64,000 nucleotides of DNA from Faecalibacterium prausnitzii (GCF_003287405.1 NZ_PRLD01000008.1:1-64000); one strand, 5' to 3'. Numbered from the stretch's first letter, positions 31,859 to 40,859 are shown. A program made the numbers and translations. Notes: generated by a model not told the origin, from the sequence alone.

Positions 31859-33325
31859 ATGATCTCATTCCAGAATTTCAGCTTTCGTTATGAAGAAAGC
31901 AAAGATTTTACCCTCCGCGGCATTGACATGACTGTACGGACCGGCGAGTTTATTCTTCTGACCGGGCGAAGTGGCTGCGGCAAGACAACGTTGATTCGTT
32001 CCCTCAATGGACTTATTCCACATTTTTACCCCGGTGAAATTAAAGGCGATCTGCTTATGGATGGACATTCGCTTTTGGAAATGAAGCCCTCCGAACTGGC
32101 CGGACAGGTAGGAACTGTCTTTCAAGACCCACGCTCACAGTTTTTTATGACCGATACCACACGAGAATTGGCGTTCGGCTGTGAAAATCTCGGACTGGCC
32201 CGTGAGGAAACCATTGACCGGATTGCACGAGCAGCCAAAGAATTGGAGTTGGTCGAATACCTGAATCGAAGTATTTTTGCGTTATCCAGCGGAGAAAAAC
32301 AGCAGATTGCGATTGGCTCTGTTTATGCGCTTGCCCCAAAGGTCTACATCTTTGATGAACCATCGGCCAATCTGGACTATGCCGCCACCAAACGGCTTGC
32401 TGAAATCATGGAAAAGCTCAAGAGTGCCGGCTATACCATTTTTGTAGTAGAACACCGCTTTTACTATCTGCGAGATTTGATTGACAGAGCTTTTCTGATA
32501 CAGAATGGAAAAATTGAGCATGAGTTTACAAGGGAACAGTTTTGCTCTTTGCCCGAAGAAACACGAATTTCTTATGGTCTGCGAACCGCATACCCGGAAC
32601 GTGATGCAGAGCATTATCAGGAAAAGCCGCATTCTCAAAATACAACGCACTTACTAGAAGTCCACGATTTAGGCTTTGCCTACAAGAAAGGTCCAGAAGT
32701 ATTCCAAAATGTCAGCTTTGAAGCTCATTCGGGGGACGTGATAGGCATTTTAGGCCATAATGGTGCCGGAAAAACAACGCTCCTGTCTATTCTGACTGGC
32801 CTGTTGAAACAGCGGCATGGAGAAGTTCGTCTTGATGGAAAAAAGCTCACACCCCGGCAGCGGCGGTCACTTTCCTATCTTGTTATGCAGGATACAGACT
32901 ATCAACTCTTTGCCAGCAGCGTGGAAGAAGAACTTTCCCTTGGAATGCAGGAAGATTGCAAAGAAAAAATAGATGCAGTATTGAACGCATTGGAGCTGTC
33001 GGACTATCGGGAAAGACACCCAGCATCGCTTTCAGGCGGTCAAAAACAACGGGTTACCATTGGAGTGGCAATCGTAAAGGACAGCCTCGTAATCTACTTC
33101 GACGAGCCCACCAGCGGCTTGGATTATGATTCTATGGTGCGTGTCAGCAAGCTGATTGAACAACTTTCCGATTCCGGGGTAATCGTGTTCGTGGTTTCTC
33201 ATGATTTTGAATTTATTGTCCGTACCTGCACAGAGGTTGTGCAGCTGGATGATGATGGAACAATTCAAAATCAGCAGTTATCGCCAACGGTTTTGAAATC
33301 TCTTTCTGAAAAATATTTCACATGA
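31859..33325 (+). CDS. ECF transporter A component, two fused ATPase domains
   Basis: 488 residues, a tandem of two ABC ATPases: first Walker A LTGRSGCGKTTL, signature LSSGEKQQ; second Walker A LGHNGAGKTTL, signature LSGGQKQR, each with its Walker B (YIFDEPSANLD, IYFDEPTSGLD). In most ECF systems these are separate EcfA and EcfA' proteins; a fusion is also known. ATG 31859 is chosen: GGAGGG lies seven bases upstream, within the end of ecfT. Confidence 0.92.
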   Translation: MISFQNFSFRYEESKDFTLRGIDMTVRTGEFILLTGRSGCGKTTLIRSLNGLIPHFYPGEIKGDLLMDGHSLLEMKPSELAGQVGTVFQDPRSQFFMTDTTRELAFGCENLGLAREETIDRIARAAKELELVEYLNRSIFALSSGEKQQIAIGSVYALAPKVYIFDEPSANLDYAATKRLAEIMEKLKSAGYTIFVVEHRFYYLRDLIDRAFLIQNGKIEHEFTREQFCSLPEETRISYGLRTAYPERDAEHYQEKPHSQNTTHLLEVHDLGFAYKKGPEVFQNVSFEAHSGDVIGILGHNGAGKTTLLSILTGLLKQRHGEVRLDGKKLTPRQRRSLSYLVMQDTDYQLFASSVEEELSLGMQEDCKEKIDAVLNALELSDYRERHPASLSGGQKQRVTIGVAIVKDSLVIYFDEPTSGLDYDSMVRVSKLIEQLSDSGVIVFVVSHDFEFIVRTCTEVVQLDDDGTIQNQQLSPTVLKSLSEKYFT

Positions 33326-33340
33326 TAGGAGGTTGGACTT

Positions 33341-35125
33341 ATGTTCCAAAAAGTATTTGAATATGCCGGACCTCATAAAAAAGGCCTCTATGTTGCAACA
33401 GCCATCGTGCTGGTCAGTGTTCTGCTGGGTGTTTTTCCCTTTGTGCTGGCATATCAGGTAATTGCACCGCTGGTCATGGGGGAGGCAATCACTGCTTCCT
33501 TTATCATCCAGCATGTCATACTGGTCTTGGTATGTCTAGTGCTGCAAGCTCTTTTCTATGGCTGGGGCCTGAATCTCTCTCATAAAGCAGCTTATGACAC
33601 GCTGCTCCGTCTGCGGACGGCTCTGCAAAAACGGTTTGAAAAACTGCCGCTGGGTGTTATTCAGGACAAAGGCACTGGCACCGTGAAAAAGCTGTTCGTG
33701 GACGATGTAGACAGTCTGGAAGTTCTGCTGGCACACTCTATGCCGGAGGGCATCGCCAACCTGATGGTTCCCATTGCAGTTTATGTGGCAATGTTCTTTG
33801 TAGACTGGAAGCTGGCACTGTTATCTTTGGCATCCATTCCGCTTAGCTTAGTTGCCATGATGACGATGTATTCCGTTGGTATGAAGAAAATGGGACCTTA
33901 CTATATGGCCGGGCAAAAGATGAACAATACCATTATTGAGTACATCAACGGTATGGAAGTCGTCAAGGTTTTCAATAAAGACGCAGATTCTTACGAACGG
34001 TTCCGCAAAGATATATCAGATTATCGGAACTATACACTGGCATGGTATAGGGCGGCATGGCCGTGGATGGCGATTTACAGCAGCCTGCTTCCTTGTACCA
34101 TCATCCTAACCCTGCCTGTGGGTGCATGGTTTGTCCTCTGCGGCTGGTCGGCTCTGCCCAATTTGATTTTGGTGCTGTGTCTTTCTTTGAGTATCGGTAT
34201 GCCGCTGCTGAAATCTCTTGGCTTTCTGCCAACCATGCCCCAGCTCAACTATAAAATCTCCGCATTGGAGCAGGTGTTGGATGCGCCGGAACTTCAGCAG
34301 ACGAATGATAGCTTCCATGGAATAGATGACACCGTTACTTACGACCATGTTTCTTTCGCTTACCAGACAACACAGCCCGGCCCGGATGGAAAGCCCGCGG
34401 TGGTTGAGGATGAAGTTCTCCATGATATTTCCTTTACGGCAAAGGCTGGACAAAAAACTGCTCTTGTCGGTGAATCTGGCTCCGGCAAGAGTACCTTGGC
34501 AAAACTGCTGATTCACTATTATGACCCGCAAAAGGGCAGCATTTCCATCGGCGGACAGAAACTTTGCGATATGAGCCTTGAAGCATTGAACAGTCGTATC
34601 TCCTATGTGGCGCAGGATCAGTATTTGTTTAATACTTCTCTGCTGGAAAACATCCGGCTCGGTCGGTTGACTGCAACGGATGAAGAAGTAATAGAGGCCG
34701 CAAAGAAAGCTCAGTGCATGGAGTTCATTGAAAAACTTCCGCAGGGCATTCACTCCATGGCAGGCGATGCCGGAAAAATGCTCTCCGGCGGTCAGCGTCA
34801 GCGTATTTCTCTGGCGCGAGCAATCTTAAAGGATGCCCCCATTGTAGTTCTTGATGAAGCAACAGCCTATGCTGACCCCGAAAATGAAGAAAAGATGGAA
34901 GCAGCCATTGCAGAACTTGTAAAAGGCAAGACCCTCGTGGTGATTGCTCACAAACTGCCCGCCATTATGAATGCCGATCAAATTTGTGTCATCGACCACG
35001 GAAAATTGGTAGCAGCGGGTAAGCATCAGGATTTGATTCGCTCCTGCCCTGAATATCAGAAATTGTGGAAAGCCGCACAGGACAGTGCCGAATGGAAAGT
35101 ACACACTGCAAAGGAGGGAGCCTAA
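33341..35125 (+). CDS. ABC half-transporter with exporter fold (first of pair)
   Basis: 594 residues. Six-helix membrane domain (~1-310), then the ATPase (~335-580): Walker A VGESGSGKSTLAKL, signature LSGGQRQRISLARA, Walker B with DEATAYADPENE, switch His in VIAHKLPAI. It pairs with the next gene, which begins directly after its stop. The ADPENE extension after Walker B is, from memory, common in exporter-fold siderophore importers (YbtPQ, IrtAB group), so import of a metallophore is a reasonable hypothesis; drug or peptide export is the alternative. Confidence 0.88.
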   Translation: MFQKVFEYAGPHKKGLYVATAIVLVSVLLGVFPFVLAYQVIAPLVMGEAITASFIIQHVILVLVCLVLQALFYGWGLNLSHKAAYDTLLRLRTALQKRFEKLPLGVIQDKGTGTVKKLFVDDVDSLEVLLAHSMPEGIANLMVPIAVYVAMFFVDWKLALLSLASIPLSLVAMMTMYSVGMKKMGPYYMAGQKMNNTIIEYINGMEVVKVFNKDADSYERFRKDISDYRNYTLAWYRAAWPWMAIYSSLLPCTIILTLPVGAWFVLCGWSALPNLILVLCLSLSIGMPLLKSLGFLPTMPQLNYKISALEQVLDAPELQQTNDSFHGIDDTVTYDHVSFAYQTTQPGPDGKPAVVEDEVLHDISFTAKAGQKTALVGESGSGKSTLAKLLIHYYDPQKGSISIGGQKLCDMSLEALNSRISYVAQDQYLFNTSLLENIRLGRLTATDEEVIEAAKKAQCMEFIEKLPQGIHSMAGDAGKMLSGGQRQRISLARAILKDAPIVVLDEATAYADPENEEKMEAAIAELVKGKTLVVIAHKLPAIMNADQICVIDHGKLVAAGKHQDLIRSCPEYQKLWKAAQDSAEWKVHTAKEGA

Positions 35126-36874
35126 ATGTTTGCGATGTTTTCAAGAATTTTGAAACTTTCCGGCCGTTATAAAGGCCGTATTCAAGGTGCATTCGTTTGT
35201 GCGTTTTTGGAATCCATTTTGTCAAAAATGCCAATCGTTCTTGCCTTTGTAGTTTTAAGCCGCTTTGCAGCTGACACACTGACCAGCCAGACTTGCCTTT
35301 ATATCGGCCTTGGACTTGCCGTAGCAGTGTTGGTGCAAATTCTTGTTCATTACCTCAGCGACAGCCTGCAAAGTGCCGCAGGATATTTGATGTTTGCGGA
35401 TAAACGCATGGAACTGGGTAGCCATCTGCGGAAACTTCCGATGGGCTATTTTACTTCCGGCAACATTGGCAAAATCAGCTCTGTTCTTAGCACGGATATG
35501 GTATTCATTGAAGAAGTCGCTATGAGTACGCTGGGCAACATGATGGGCTATCTGCTGTCCTCCTTGATTCTGCTGGTATTCATGTTTTATTTGAACGTAC
35601 AGCTTGGTTTGATTGCTGCCGCCGTCACGGTTCTGGCATGGCTGGTGTCAAAAGGAATGAACAAGGTTTCCCTGCGGGAAGCCGCAGAGCGGCAGGAGCA
35701 GAGCGAACGGCTGACCGATGCGGTGCTATCCTTTGTGGAGGGCATTGGCGTCATCAAGAGCTACAACCTGCTGGGCGAAAAATCAGAAGAACTGACTGAC
35801 AATTTCCAGCGTTCCAGAAACACCTCCCTTGCTTTTGAGCAGAAAATGACACCATGGACAATGAGTCTGAATATCCTTTACGGCATTGGTATTGCGGCGA
35901 TTTTCGGCTTGTCGATTGTATTGGAACAGCGCGGCGCACTTCCGCTGGCCTATGTGCTTGGTGTTCTGCTGTTTGTGTTTGACCTCTTTGGACCGCTGAA
36001 AGCTCTTTATGGGGAAGCATCTCGCCTTACCGTTATGAATGCAGCTCTTGACCGCATTGAAGCAGTCCTGAATGAGCCTGAACTTCCCGACACGGGCAAG
36101 CAGCATCTTCCTGCACAGGCACAGCCGGGACAGCCAGAAGTTCAGTTTAACGATGTTGTATTTGCTTATCAGGACAAAGAAGTTCTGCATCATATCAGCT
36201 TTGCCATGAAGAAAGATTCTATGACTGCTTTAGTCGGACCTTCTGGCAGCGGAAAGTCTACCATTGCCAATTTGCTGGCTCGGCTTTGGGATGTAAAATC
36301 TGGCAGCATAATAATAAGAGGTATGGACATTCGGAACATGCCTTTGGCAGAGCTGATGGAGCAGATCAGCATGGTATTCCAGCGAGTGTACTTATTCCAA
36401 GATACCATTTACAACAATATCAGCATAGGCAAACCGGACGCCACAGAGGAAGAAGTCTATGCAGCTGCTAAGAAGGCCCGATGCTATGATTTCATCATGG
36501 CGTTGCCTGATGGATTCCAGACCGTAGTTGGTGAAGGCGGTGCTACACTCTCCGGCGGTGAAAAGCAGCGCATCTCGATTGCACGCTGCATCTTGAAAGA
36601 TGCCCCTATCATCATTTTGGATGAAGCTACCGCAAGCGTAGATACTGATAACGAAAGCTATATTCAGGAGGCCATCTCGGAACTGGTAAAGGGCAAGACA
36701 CTTCTCGTAATCGCCCACCGTCTGAATACCATCCAGAACGCCGATCAGATTTTGGTCATTGACAACGGCCAGATTGCACAGCAGGGCACTCACGAAGAAC
36801 TTTTGAAGCAGCCCGGCATTTATCAGGAGTTTGTCAACATCCGAAAGAATGCGGCTGGATGGAGCCTTGCTTAA
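35126..36874 (+). CDS. ABC half-transporter with exporter fold (second of pair)
   Basis: 582 residues; ATG immediately after the first half-transporter's stop. Membrane domain ~1-310, ATPase ~340-575 with Walker A VGPSGSGKSTIANL, signature LSGGEKQRISIARC, Walker B IILDEATASVD and VIAHRLNTI. Both halves have consensus catalytic residues, so both sites may hydrolyse ATP. Last gene of the AraC-controlled operon; a terminator follows. Confidence 0.88.
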   Translation: MFAMFSRILKLSGRYKGRIQGAFVCAFLESILSKMPIVLAFVVLSRFAADTLTSQTCLYIGLGLAVAVLVQILVHYLSDSLQSAAGYLMFADKRMELGSHLRKLPMGYFTSGNIGKISSVLSTDMVFIEEVAMSTLGNMMGYLLSSLILLVFMFYLNVQLGLIAAAVTVLAWLVSKGMNKVSLREAAERQEQSERLTDAVLSFVEGIGVIKSYNLLGEKSEELTDNFQRSRNTSLAFEQKMTPWTMSLNILYGIGIAAIFGLSIVLEQRGALPLAYVLGVLLFVFDLFGPLKALYGEASRLTVMNAALDRIEAVLNEPELPDTGKQHLPAQAQPGQPEVQFNDVVFAYQDKEVLHHISFAMKKDSMTALVGPSGSGKSTIANLLARLWDVKSGSIIIRGMDIRNMPLAELMEQISMVFQRVYLFQDTIYNNISIGKPDATEEEVYAAAKKARCYDFIMALPDGFQTVVGEGGATLSGGEKQRISIARCILKDAPIIILDEATASVDTDNESYIQEAISELVKGKTLLVIAHRLNTIQNADQILVIDNGQIAQQGTHEELLKQPGIYQEFVNIRKNAAGWSLA

Positions 36875-36952
36875 CAAAATTCAGCGTATGCGATGCGGAG
36901 GTTCCATTGTGCGTATATCATAATCCGTCCGCATAGAAACAAATAGGTAAAA

Positions 36953-36991
36953 AATAACGCGGCCGGGCACATCGAACCCGACCGCGTTATT
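36953..36991. terminator. Bidirectional terminator between ABC operon and XRE gene
   Basis: AATAACGCGG (36953-36962) pairs with CCGCGTTATT (36982-36991); inner CGGG/CCCG. The XRE stop codon lies in the 3' arm. Confidence 0.8.
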
Positions 36992-37316
36992 CGTCTTTTT
37001 GAAATGCTTCCGCCTGTTTGCAAAGCGCAATATATTTTTCAATTTCCGCCTCACTTTTCCCGGCAAAGAAGTCTACAACTGTTTTTGAAACCGTCTGATT
37101 TACCATGTCTGGAAAAATGGCAGCATCCACGCTGATATTTAACTCTTTGGCGACAAGAGCCACCGTTTCAAATTTGGGGTTACTCTGGCAGGTTTCCAAA
37201 TCTATGATTGTACGGGCGTTCATATTGAGCCGTTCAGCCAATTTTCTCTGTGTCAAATGCTGCCGCTTACGTTCTGACCGCACTTTCCATGCAAACAAGT
37301 CAAGAGGATTGTTCAC
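36987..37316 (-). CDS. XRE family repressor-like regulator
   Basis: 109 residues with a Cro/CI-type helix-turn-helix at ~8-65 (KRQHLTQRKLAERLNMNART, then IIDLETCQSNPKFETVALVA). GTG 37316 start with AGAGGTG upstream. It is divergent from the sigma/recombinase end of the ICE and likely represses excision or transfer functions. A perfect palindrome 58 bp upstream is a candidate operator. Confidence 0.85.
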   Translation of the reverse strand: MNNPLDLFAWKVRSERKRQHLTQRKLAERLNMNARTIIDLETCQSNPKFETVALVAKELNISVDAAIFPDMVNQTVSKTVVDFFAGKSEAEIEKYIALCKQAEAFQKDE

Positions 37317-37373
37317 TATACATCACCTCTACCTCATTGTAGGGTGTGCTATCGCTCATATAAATAACCATAC

Positions 37374-37392
37374 AACTCACATTGTGTGAGTT
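37374..37392. promoter_or_regulatory. Candidate XRE operator palindrome
   Basis: AACTCACA-TTG-TGTGAGTT, perfect 8-bp arms with 3-bp centre; flanked by TATCGCTCATA and TATAGCTCATA direct repeats. Confidence 0.55.
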
Positions 37393-37524
37393 ATAGCTCA
37401 TAATTTGAAGCAAAGAGCTATATGGATAAGAGTATCAAAATAAAGGAGCGCAAAATAAAATGGGGCTTACCGCCCACTCGAAAAGCCCTAACACCAATTA
37501 AAAAAATATTCAAATAACGTAGGG

Positions 37525-37566
37525 GCGAGCCATACTCATAGAAGTGAGTTGTGGCTCGCTTTTTAT
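37525..37566 (+). terminator. Terminator/attenuator upstream of sigma-like gene
   Basis: GCGAGCCA (37525-37532) pairs with TGGCTCGC (37552-37559), inner ACTCA/TGAGT, followed by TTTTTATA. It stands between the divergent promoter region and the sigma-like gene. Confidence 0.65.
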
Positions 37567-37812
37567 ATACTTCAATTCACATCCGATAAAGCCCCGCATT
37601 TTGACAACCTACGATTGGGTATCGGATGCCGTTCTCCGCCTCGTTTTGCTCCGGCCTATAAACCCGAACAGAACGAAAGGAACAATTCTATGAACGGCAG
37701 GAAAAATTTTCATATCAATCTTAAAAATCAGCCAAATGAACCCGTTGGTGAACGAGTAGTGAGCGAAAGGGGAAGAAAAGAGCTGCCTCCCAGCACGAGG
37801 GGAGGTGAAAAC

Positions 37813-38238
37813 TTGAAACCAAACCGCTACTACGAACACAAGCAGCACGCCTTTGACAGCTACTGCAAAAAGGTGTTGAAATGCGAGGCATGTAACGGCT
37901 ATCGGCAGATCAGCCGTCATCAAAAACGTTTTGCATCTTTGGAAGAACTGTCCGAGGCAGATGTGGCCCAGCTTGCAGTTTACGATCGTTACTCATGGGA
38001 GTATACGGCTTTTCCCGTGGGAAATGCTGTTGTGCTAATCGAGAACGACCGATTGGCCACAGCACTTCTACGGCTGTCACCAAAAGACCGGGAAATTTTT
38101 ATGATGCACTGGTTTCTATGGATGACAGACGAACAGATAGCAAAGTGCATGGGCATGGCCAGAAGAACGGTCAATACTCGCAGGTATAAAGCCTATCGGC
38201 TGCTGAAAAAGCTGATGGGAGGTGAAGCGGATGACTAA
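37813..38238 (+). CDS. Sigma-70-like factor of the ICE (Tn916 ORF7 type)
   Basis: About 141 residues. Region-4-like C-terminus (RLSPKDREIFMMHWFLWMTD, then DEQIAKCMGMARRTVNTRRY); N-terminal part NRYYEHKQHAFDSYCKKVLK. TTG 37813 with GGGGAGGTG six bases upstream is preferred; ATG 37690 would add 41 residues of unusual composition. Such proteins activate excision/transfer genes in conjugative transposons. Overlaps the next HTH gene by eight bases. Confidence 0.75.
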   Translation: MKPNRYYEHKQHAFDSYCKKVLKCEACNGYRQISRHQKRFASLEELSEADVAQLAVYDRYSWEYTAFPVGNAVVLIENDRLATALLRLSPKDREIFMMHWFLWMTDEQIAKCMGMARRTVNTRRYKAYRLLKKLMGGEADD

Positions 38239-38473
38239 ATCTGCGCACACACGGGCATCGCTGCTTCCTTACCCGATAATCGCTGCCGCTGTTGCAGGAG
38301 ACGCCGAAGCAGTGAGCCGGGTAGTCCGGCATTATTCTAGCTACATTGCTGCACTGTCAACTCGGACGAGCTATGGCTCTGACGGCTATCCTCGTCTGCA
38401 AGTTGATGAAGAACTGCGCAATCGTCTGGAAGCAAAACTGATAATTGCTATCCTTGATTTTGACTTGACCTGA
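38231..38473 (+). CDS. Helix-turn-helix regulator of conjugative transposon type
   Basis: 80 residues (PYPIIAAAVAGDAEAVSRVV, VDEELRNRLEAKLIIAILDF). Matches the small HTH proteins following the sigma-like gene in Tn916/Tn1549-like elements. ATG 38231 with GGAGGTG upstream. Likely works with the sigma-like protein in control of excision and transfer. Confidence 0.75.
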   Translation: MTKSAHTRASLLPYPIIAAAVAGDAEAVSRVVRHYSSYIAALSTRTSYGSDGYPRLQVDEELRNRLEAKLIIAILDFDLT

Positions 38474-38859
38474 TTCAACGTAGGCATCGTGTGCTGTTCC
38501 CCTTTCCATACGGTGCCTTTTCTAGTTCTTTGACAAAGAAAGCCCGCAGGACAATGGCGGTGCATCATAGGGCAAACGGATACGTTGCTGTCTGTATCGA
38601 GCCGGACGGCGGGTGCGCCACGATGCTTTTCTTTGAAAAGTGGAGCGATCATCACCACGCCGCAATGCAAGCGCGGCTGCTTGCGGGCCATGACATACAG
38701 GCAGGCTGATACTCCCTTACCGTCAAAGTCCGAGCGTTCAGAGCGTCGCAGGCAATGAGTAGGGCTGCATGAGGAATGCAAGGGTGAGATTCCCGTGGGC
38801 TGCTGCCAGCAGCCGTCCGTTGGCTCGTTTTTTGATTTTTAAGAAAGGGGATTTTTACG
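38474..38859 (+). other. Leader region before TnpW, no secure gene
   Basis: About 390 bp with only a doubtful frame (38491-38709). Contains a perfect hairpin GGCTGCT-GCC-AGCAGCC (38798-38814) just ahead of the tnpW RBS, and GC-rich imperfect inverted repeats before it. It may be a structured leader controlling the recombinase operon. Confidence 0.45.
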
Positions 38860-39039
38860 ATGCAAGCGAAAAAGACAAACCCGGAAAAAACAAAAAATCC
38901 AGAGATGCTTACTCTGGATTCGACTTATCGTATTGGCAATCGCTCCTTTATCGTTGAGCCGGTGTTCAAAGAAGAAAGCTCCCAGACCTTAGGAGAAGTT
39001 CTTCTCCGGCTGATGAAATCCGAAAGCGAAAAATTATAA
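38860..39039 (+). CDS. tnpW: TnpW-like small protein of the ICE
   Basis: 59 residues, MQAKKTNPEKTKNPEMLTLD start, then RIGNRSFIVEPVFKEESSQT and a helical end. The pattern parallels the TnpW-like protein in the nested element (strand, F-x-(E/H)-x-SS-x-T, then a Leu-rich helix). AAAGGGG upstream. Encoded 98 bp before the recombinase, as in Tn4451-like elements. Confidence 0.65.
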   Translation: MQAKKTNPEKTKNPEMLTLDSTYRIGNRSFIVEPVFKEESSQTLGEVLLRLMKSESEKL

Positions 39040-39137
39040 TGACCTTTCGGGAGGCAGCGGACAGAGAAAGCGGATTGTGTTATAATATAGGTGTACAAGT
39101 GAATTTGCTATTCGACTGTCCCAAGAAAGGAGCGAGT

Positions 39138-40847
39138 ATGAAACAGTCGAGTAACAAGAAATCCCGTGAAGCAACCGCTTTTCTCTATGAGCGTCTTTCC
39201 CGTGATGATAATTTGGAGGGCGAGAGTTACAGCATCGGCAACCAAAAGAAACTGCTCACCAAAGTTGCAAAGGAAAAAGGCTATACCAATCTGGTTCACT
39301 TTCTGGATGATGGCATTTCCGGCGTGACCATGAACCGTCCCGGTTTCGTTGAAATGATGCAGCAACTTGAACAAGGGAAAGCCTCCGCTGTGTTCGTCAA
39401 AGACCTTTCCCGTCTGGGCCGAAACTATATTGAGGTCGGACGGCTGACAGAAGAATTTTTCCCGGACCATGACATCCGACTTGTTGCCGTTTCGGACAAC
39501 ATCGACACGGCCGAGGGAGAAAATGAACTGGCACCCATCCGAAACCTGTTCAATGAGTGGTATGCCCGCGACATCAGCAAGAAACGCCGTATCAGTAATA
39601 AAATCAAAGGCAACTCCGGCGAACCGATGGGACTTCCTCCCTATGGATATATCAAGGACCCGAACAATCCCAAGCATTGGGTCATTGATGAAGAAGCTGC
39701 ACAAGTTGTCCGGCGCATTTTTGATATGACGTTGGAGGGCTTTGGCACGGAACAGATTGCCACCCAGTTTGAAAAGGAAGGCATCCTGACGCCGCAGGCC
39801 TACTGGATTCAGAAAGGCATCGGCCGTCCCGGAAAGACCAAGACGCGCCCCGCCACCAAGTGGAATGGCTCCACGATTACCCATCTTCTGTACCAGCAGG
39901 AGTATTGTGGTGATGTTCTGAACTTCAAAACCTACTCCAAGTCCTACAAGAATAAGAAGCGGATTCATAACGACCCGGAAAATTGGGTGGTGTTCCAAGA
40001 TGTTCACGAACCCATTATTGAACGTGCCGTGTTTGAGCAGGTACAGCAGAAGCGTGGAAAGATGCGCAAACGCCGTACCAGCAACGGAGAACACAATATG
40101 TTCTCTGGCTTGCTTGTCTGCGCAGACTGCGGCTGCAATCTGCATTTCCACTTCAATCAGGGCAACCCGGAAATCAAGTATTTCAACTGCTCCAACTACA
40201 AGGGCAACCGTGGCACCTGCCAATCCACCCACTACATCAGGGTAGACTTTCTGGAAGAAGTGGTGCTGGGCGAGATTCGGCGGCTGACCAAGTTTGCCAG
40301 CCTCTATGAGGACGACTTTTTGAAGGCTATTATCGGGCACTCCCAGCAGGCGGACGAAGCCGACCGCAAGCTGAAAGAGAAAGAGTTGAAAGCACTCCTT
40401 GCCCGTGATGAAGAACTGGACGGCCTTTTTGAGCGCATCTATGAGGACAATGTTTCCGGCAAAATCTCTGACGAACGCTTTTCCAGAATGTCCCGAAGAT
40501 ATGAGGACGAGCAAAAGGAGCTGACCGAGAAAATCAAACAGCTCCGCTCCGAAATCGAAAAGCAGAGCAGCCGTACTATGACAACGGATATGTTCATCCG
40601 TCTGGTTCGCAAGTACACCAGAGCAAAAAAGCTGACACCCCGGATGCTGAATGAACTGGTGGAAAAAATCGAAGTGTTCAATGCAGAAAAGGTCAATGGT
40701 GTATGGGAGCAGCGGCTCCGCATTCACTACAACTGCGTGGGCACCATCAAGATTCCAAGCGCACTTCCTTTGCCGACACCTGATGTGTCGGTGAATACAA
40801 GAAAAGGCGTAGTTGTGAACTACGCCCCTTGTGATGTCGCTATTTAG
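39138..40847 (+). CDS. tnpX: Large serine recombinase of the ICE, TnpX type
   Basis: 569 residues. Resolvase domain with nucleophile in LYERLSRDDNLEG (Ser21) and VKDLSRLGRNYIE; recombinase domain ~180-290; zinc ribbon (LLVCADCGCNLHF, YFNCSNYKGNRGTC) ~335-380; coiled coil ~410-510. ATG 39138 has AAAGGAG nine bases upstream; earlier in-frame starts lack one. It ends 57 bp from the encoded CCA of tRNA-Leu, so it lies at the right end of the ICE and presumably drove integration there. A hairpin lies in its last codons. Confidence 0.94.
   Translation: MKQSSNKKSREATAFLYERLSRDDNLEGESYSIGNQKKLLTKVAKEKGYTNLVHFLDDGISGVTMNRPGFVEMMQQLEQGKASAVFVKDLSRLGRNYIEVGRLTEEFFPDHDIRLVAVSDNIDTAEGENELAPIRNLFNEWYARDISKKRRISNKIKGNSGEPMGLPPYGYIKDPNNPKHWVIDEEAAQVVRRIFDMTLEGFGTEQIATQFEKEGILTPQAYWIQKGIGRPGKTKTRPATKWNGSTITHLLYQQEYCGDVLNFKTYSKSYKNKKRIHNDPENWVVFQDVHEPIIERAVFEQVQQKRGKMRKRRTSNGEHNMFSGLLVCADCGCNLHFHFNQGNPEIKYFNCSNYKGNRGTCQSTHYIRVDFLEEVVLGEIRRLTKFASLYEDDFLKAIIGHSQQADEADRKLKEKELKALLARDEELDGLFERIYEDNVSGKISDERFSRMSRRYEDEQKELTEKIKQLRSEIEKQSSRTMTTDMFIRLVRKYTRAKKLTPRMLNELVEKIEVFNAEKVNGVWEQRLRIHYNCVGTIKIPSALPLPTPDVSVNTRKGVVVNYAPCDVAI
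40806..40826. repeat. Perfect inverted repeat at the 3' end of the recombinase gene
   Basis: GGCGTAGTT-GTG-AACTACGCC, 9-bp arms, encoding the KGVVVNYAP tail, about 35-55 bp from the ICE right end. Candidate recombinase binding site or transcription stop. Confidence 0.5.
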
Positions 40848-40859
40848 CAAATAAAAAAT

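Larger units (their letters stand above)
37317..37812. other. Regulatory intergenic region between XRE and sigma-like gene
   Basis: AT-rich, about 500 bp. Holds the perfect palindrome at 37374-37392, a repeated TAT-n-GCTCATA motif either side of it, an attenuator-like terminator (37525-37566) and an open stretch (37690-37812) in frame with the sigma-like gene that could be an N-terminal extension. A 31-codon frame at 37422-37517 lacks a good RBS. Confidence 0.55.
1140..40859 (+). mobile_element. Integrative conjugative element (Firmicutes T4SS, serine-recombinase type)
   Basis: The block contains a complete Gram-positive conjugation set in the usual order (initiator, PcfB, VirD4, Maff2, VirB6-like, PrgI, VirB4, CD1107-type hydrolase, DUF4315, DUF4366, TopB, ArdC-like, relaxase, MobC). 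It ends with TnpW and a large serine recombinase next to tRNA-Leu. The right end must lie between the recombinase stop (40847) and the intact tRNA-Leu terminator (from 40860). The left end is estimated from the first ICE gene and is uncertain by up to about 200 bp, or more if DUF6061 is cargo. A second element is nested at 3163-11952, so the ICE without it is about 31 kb. Confidence 0.75.

Noticed and set aside
37422..37517. 31-codon basic peptide frame
   Set aside because: No convincing RBS and it lies among regulatory repeats; not supported as a gene.
38491..38709. 72-codon frame between the HTH gene and tnpW
   Set aside because: No RBS at the first codon, odd composition and no familiar pattern; treated as part of a leader region.
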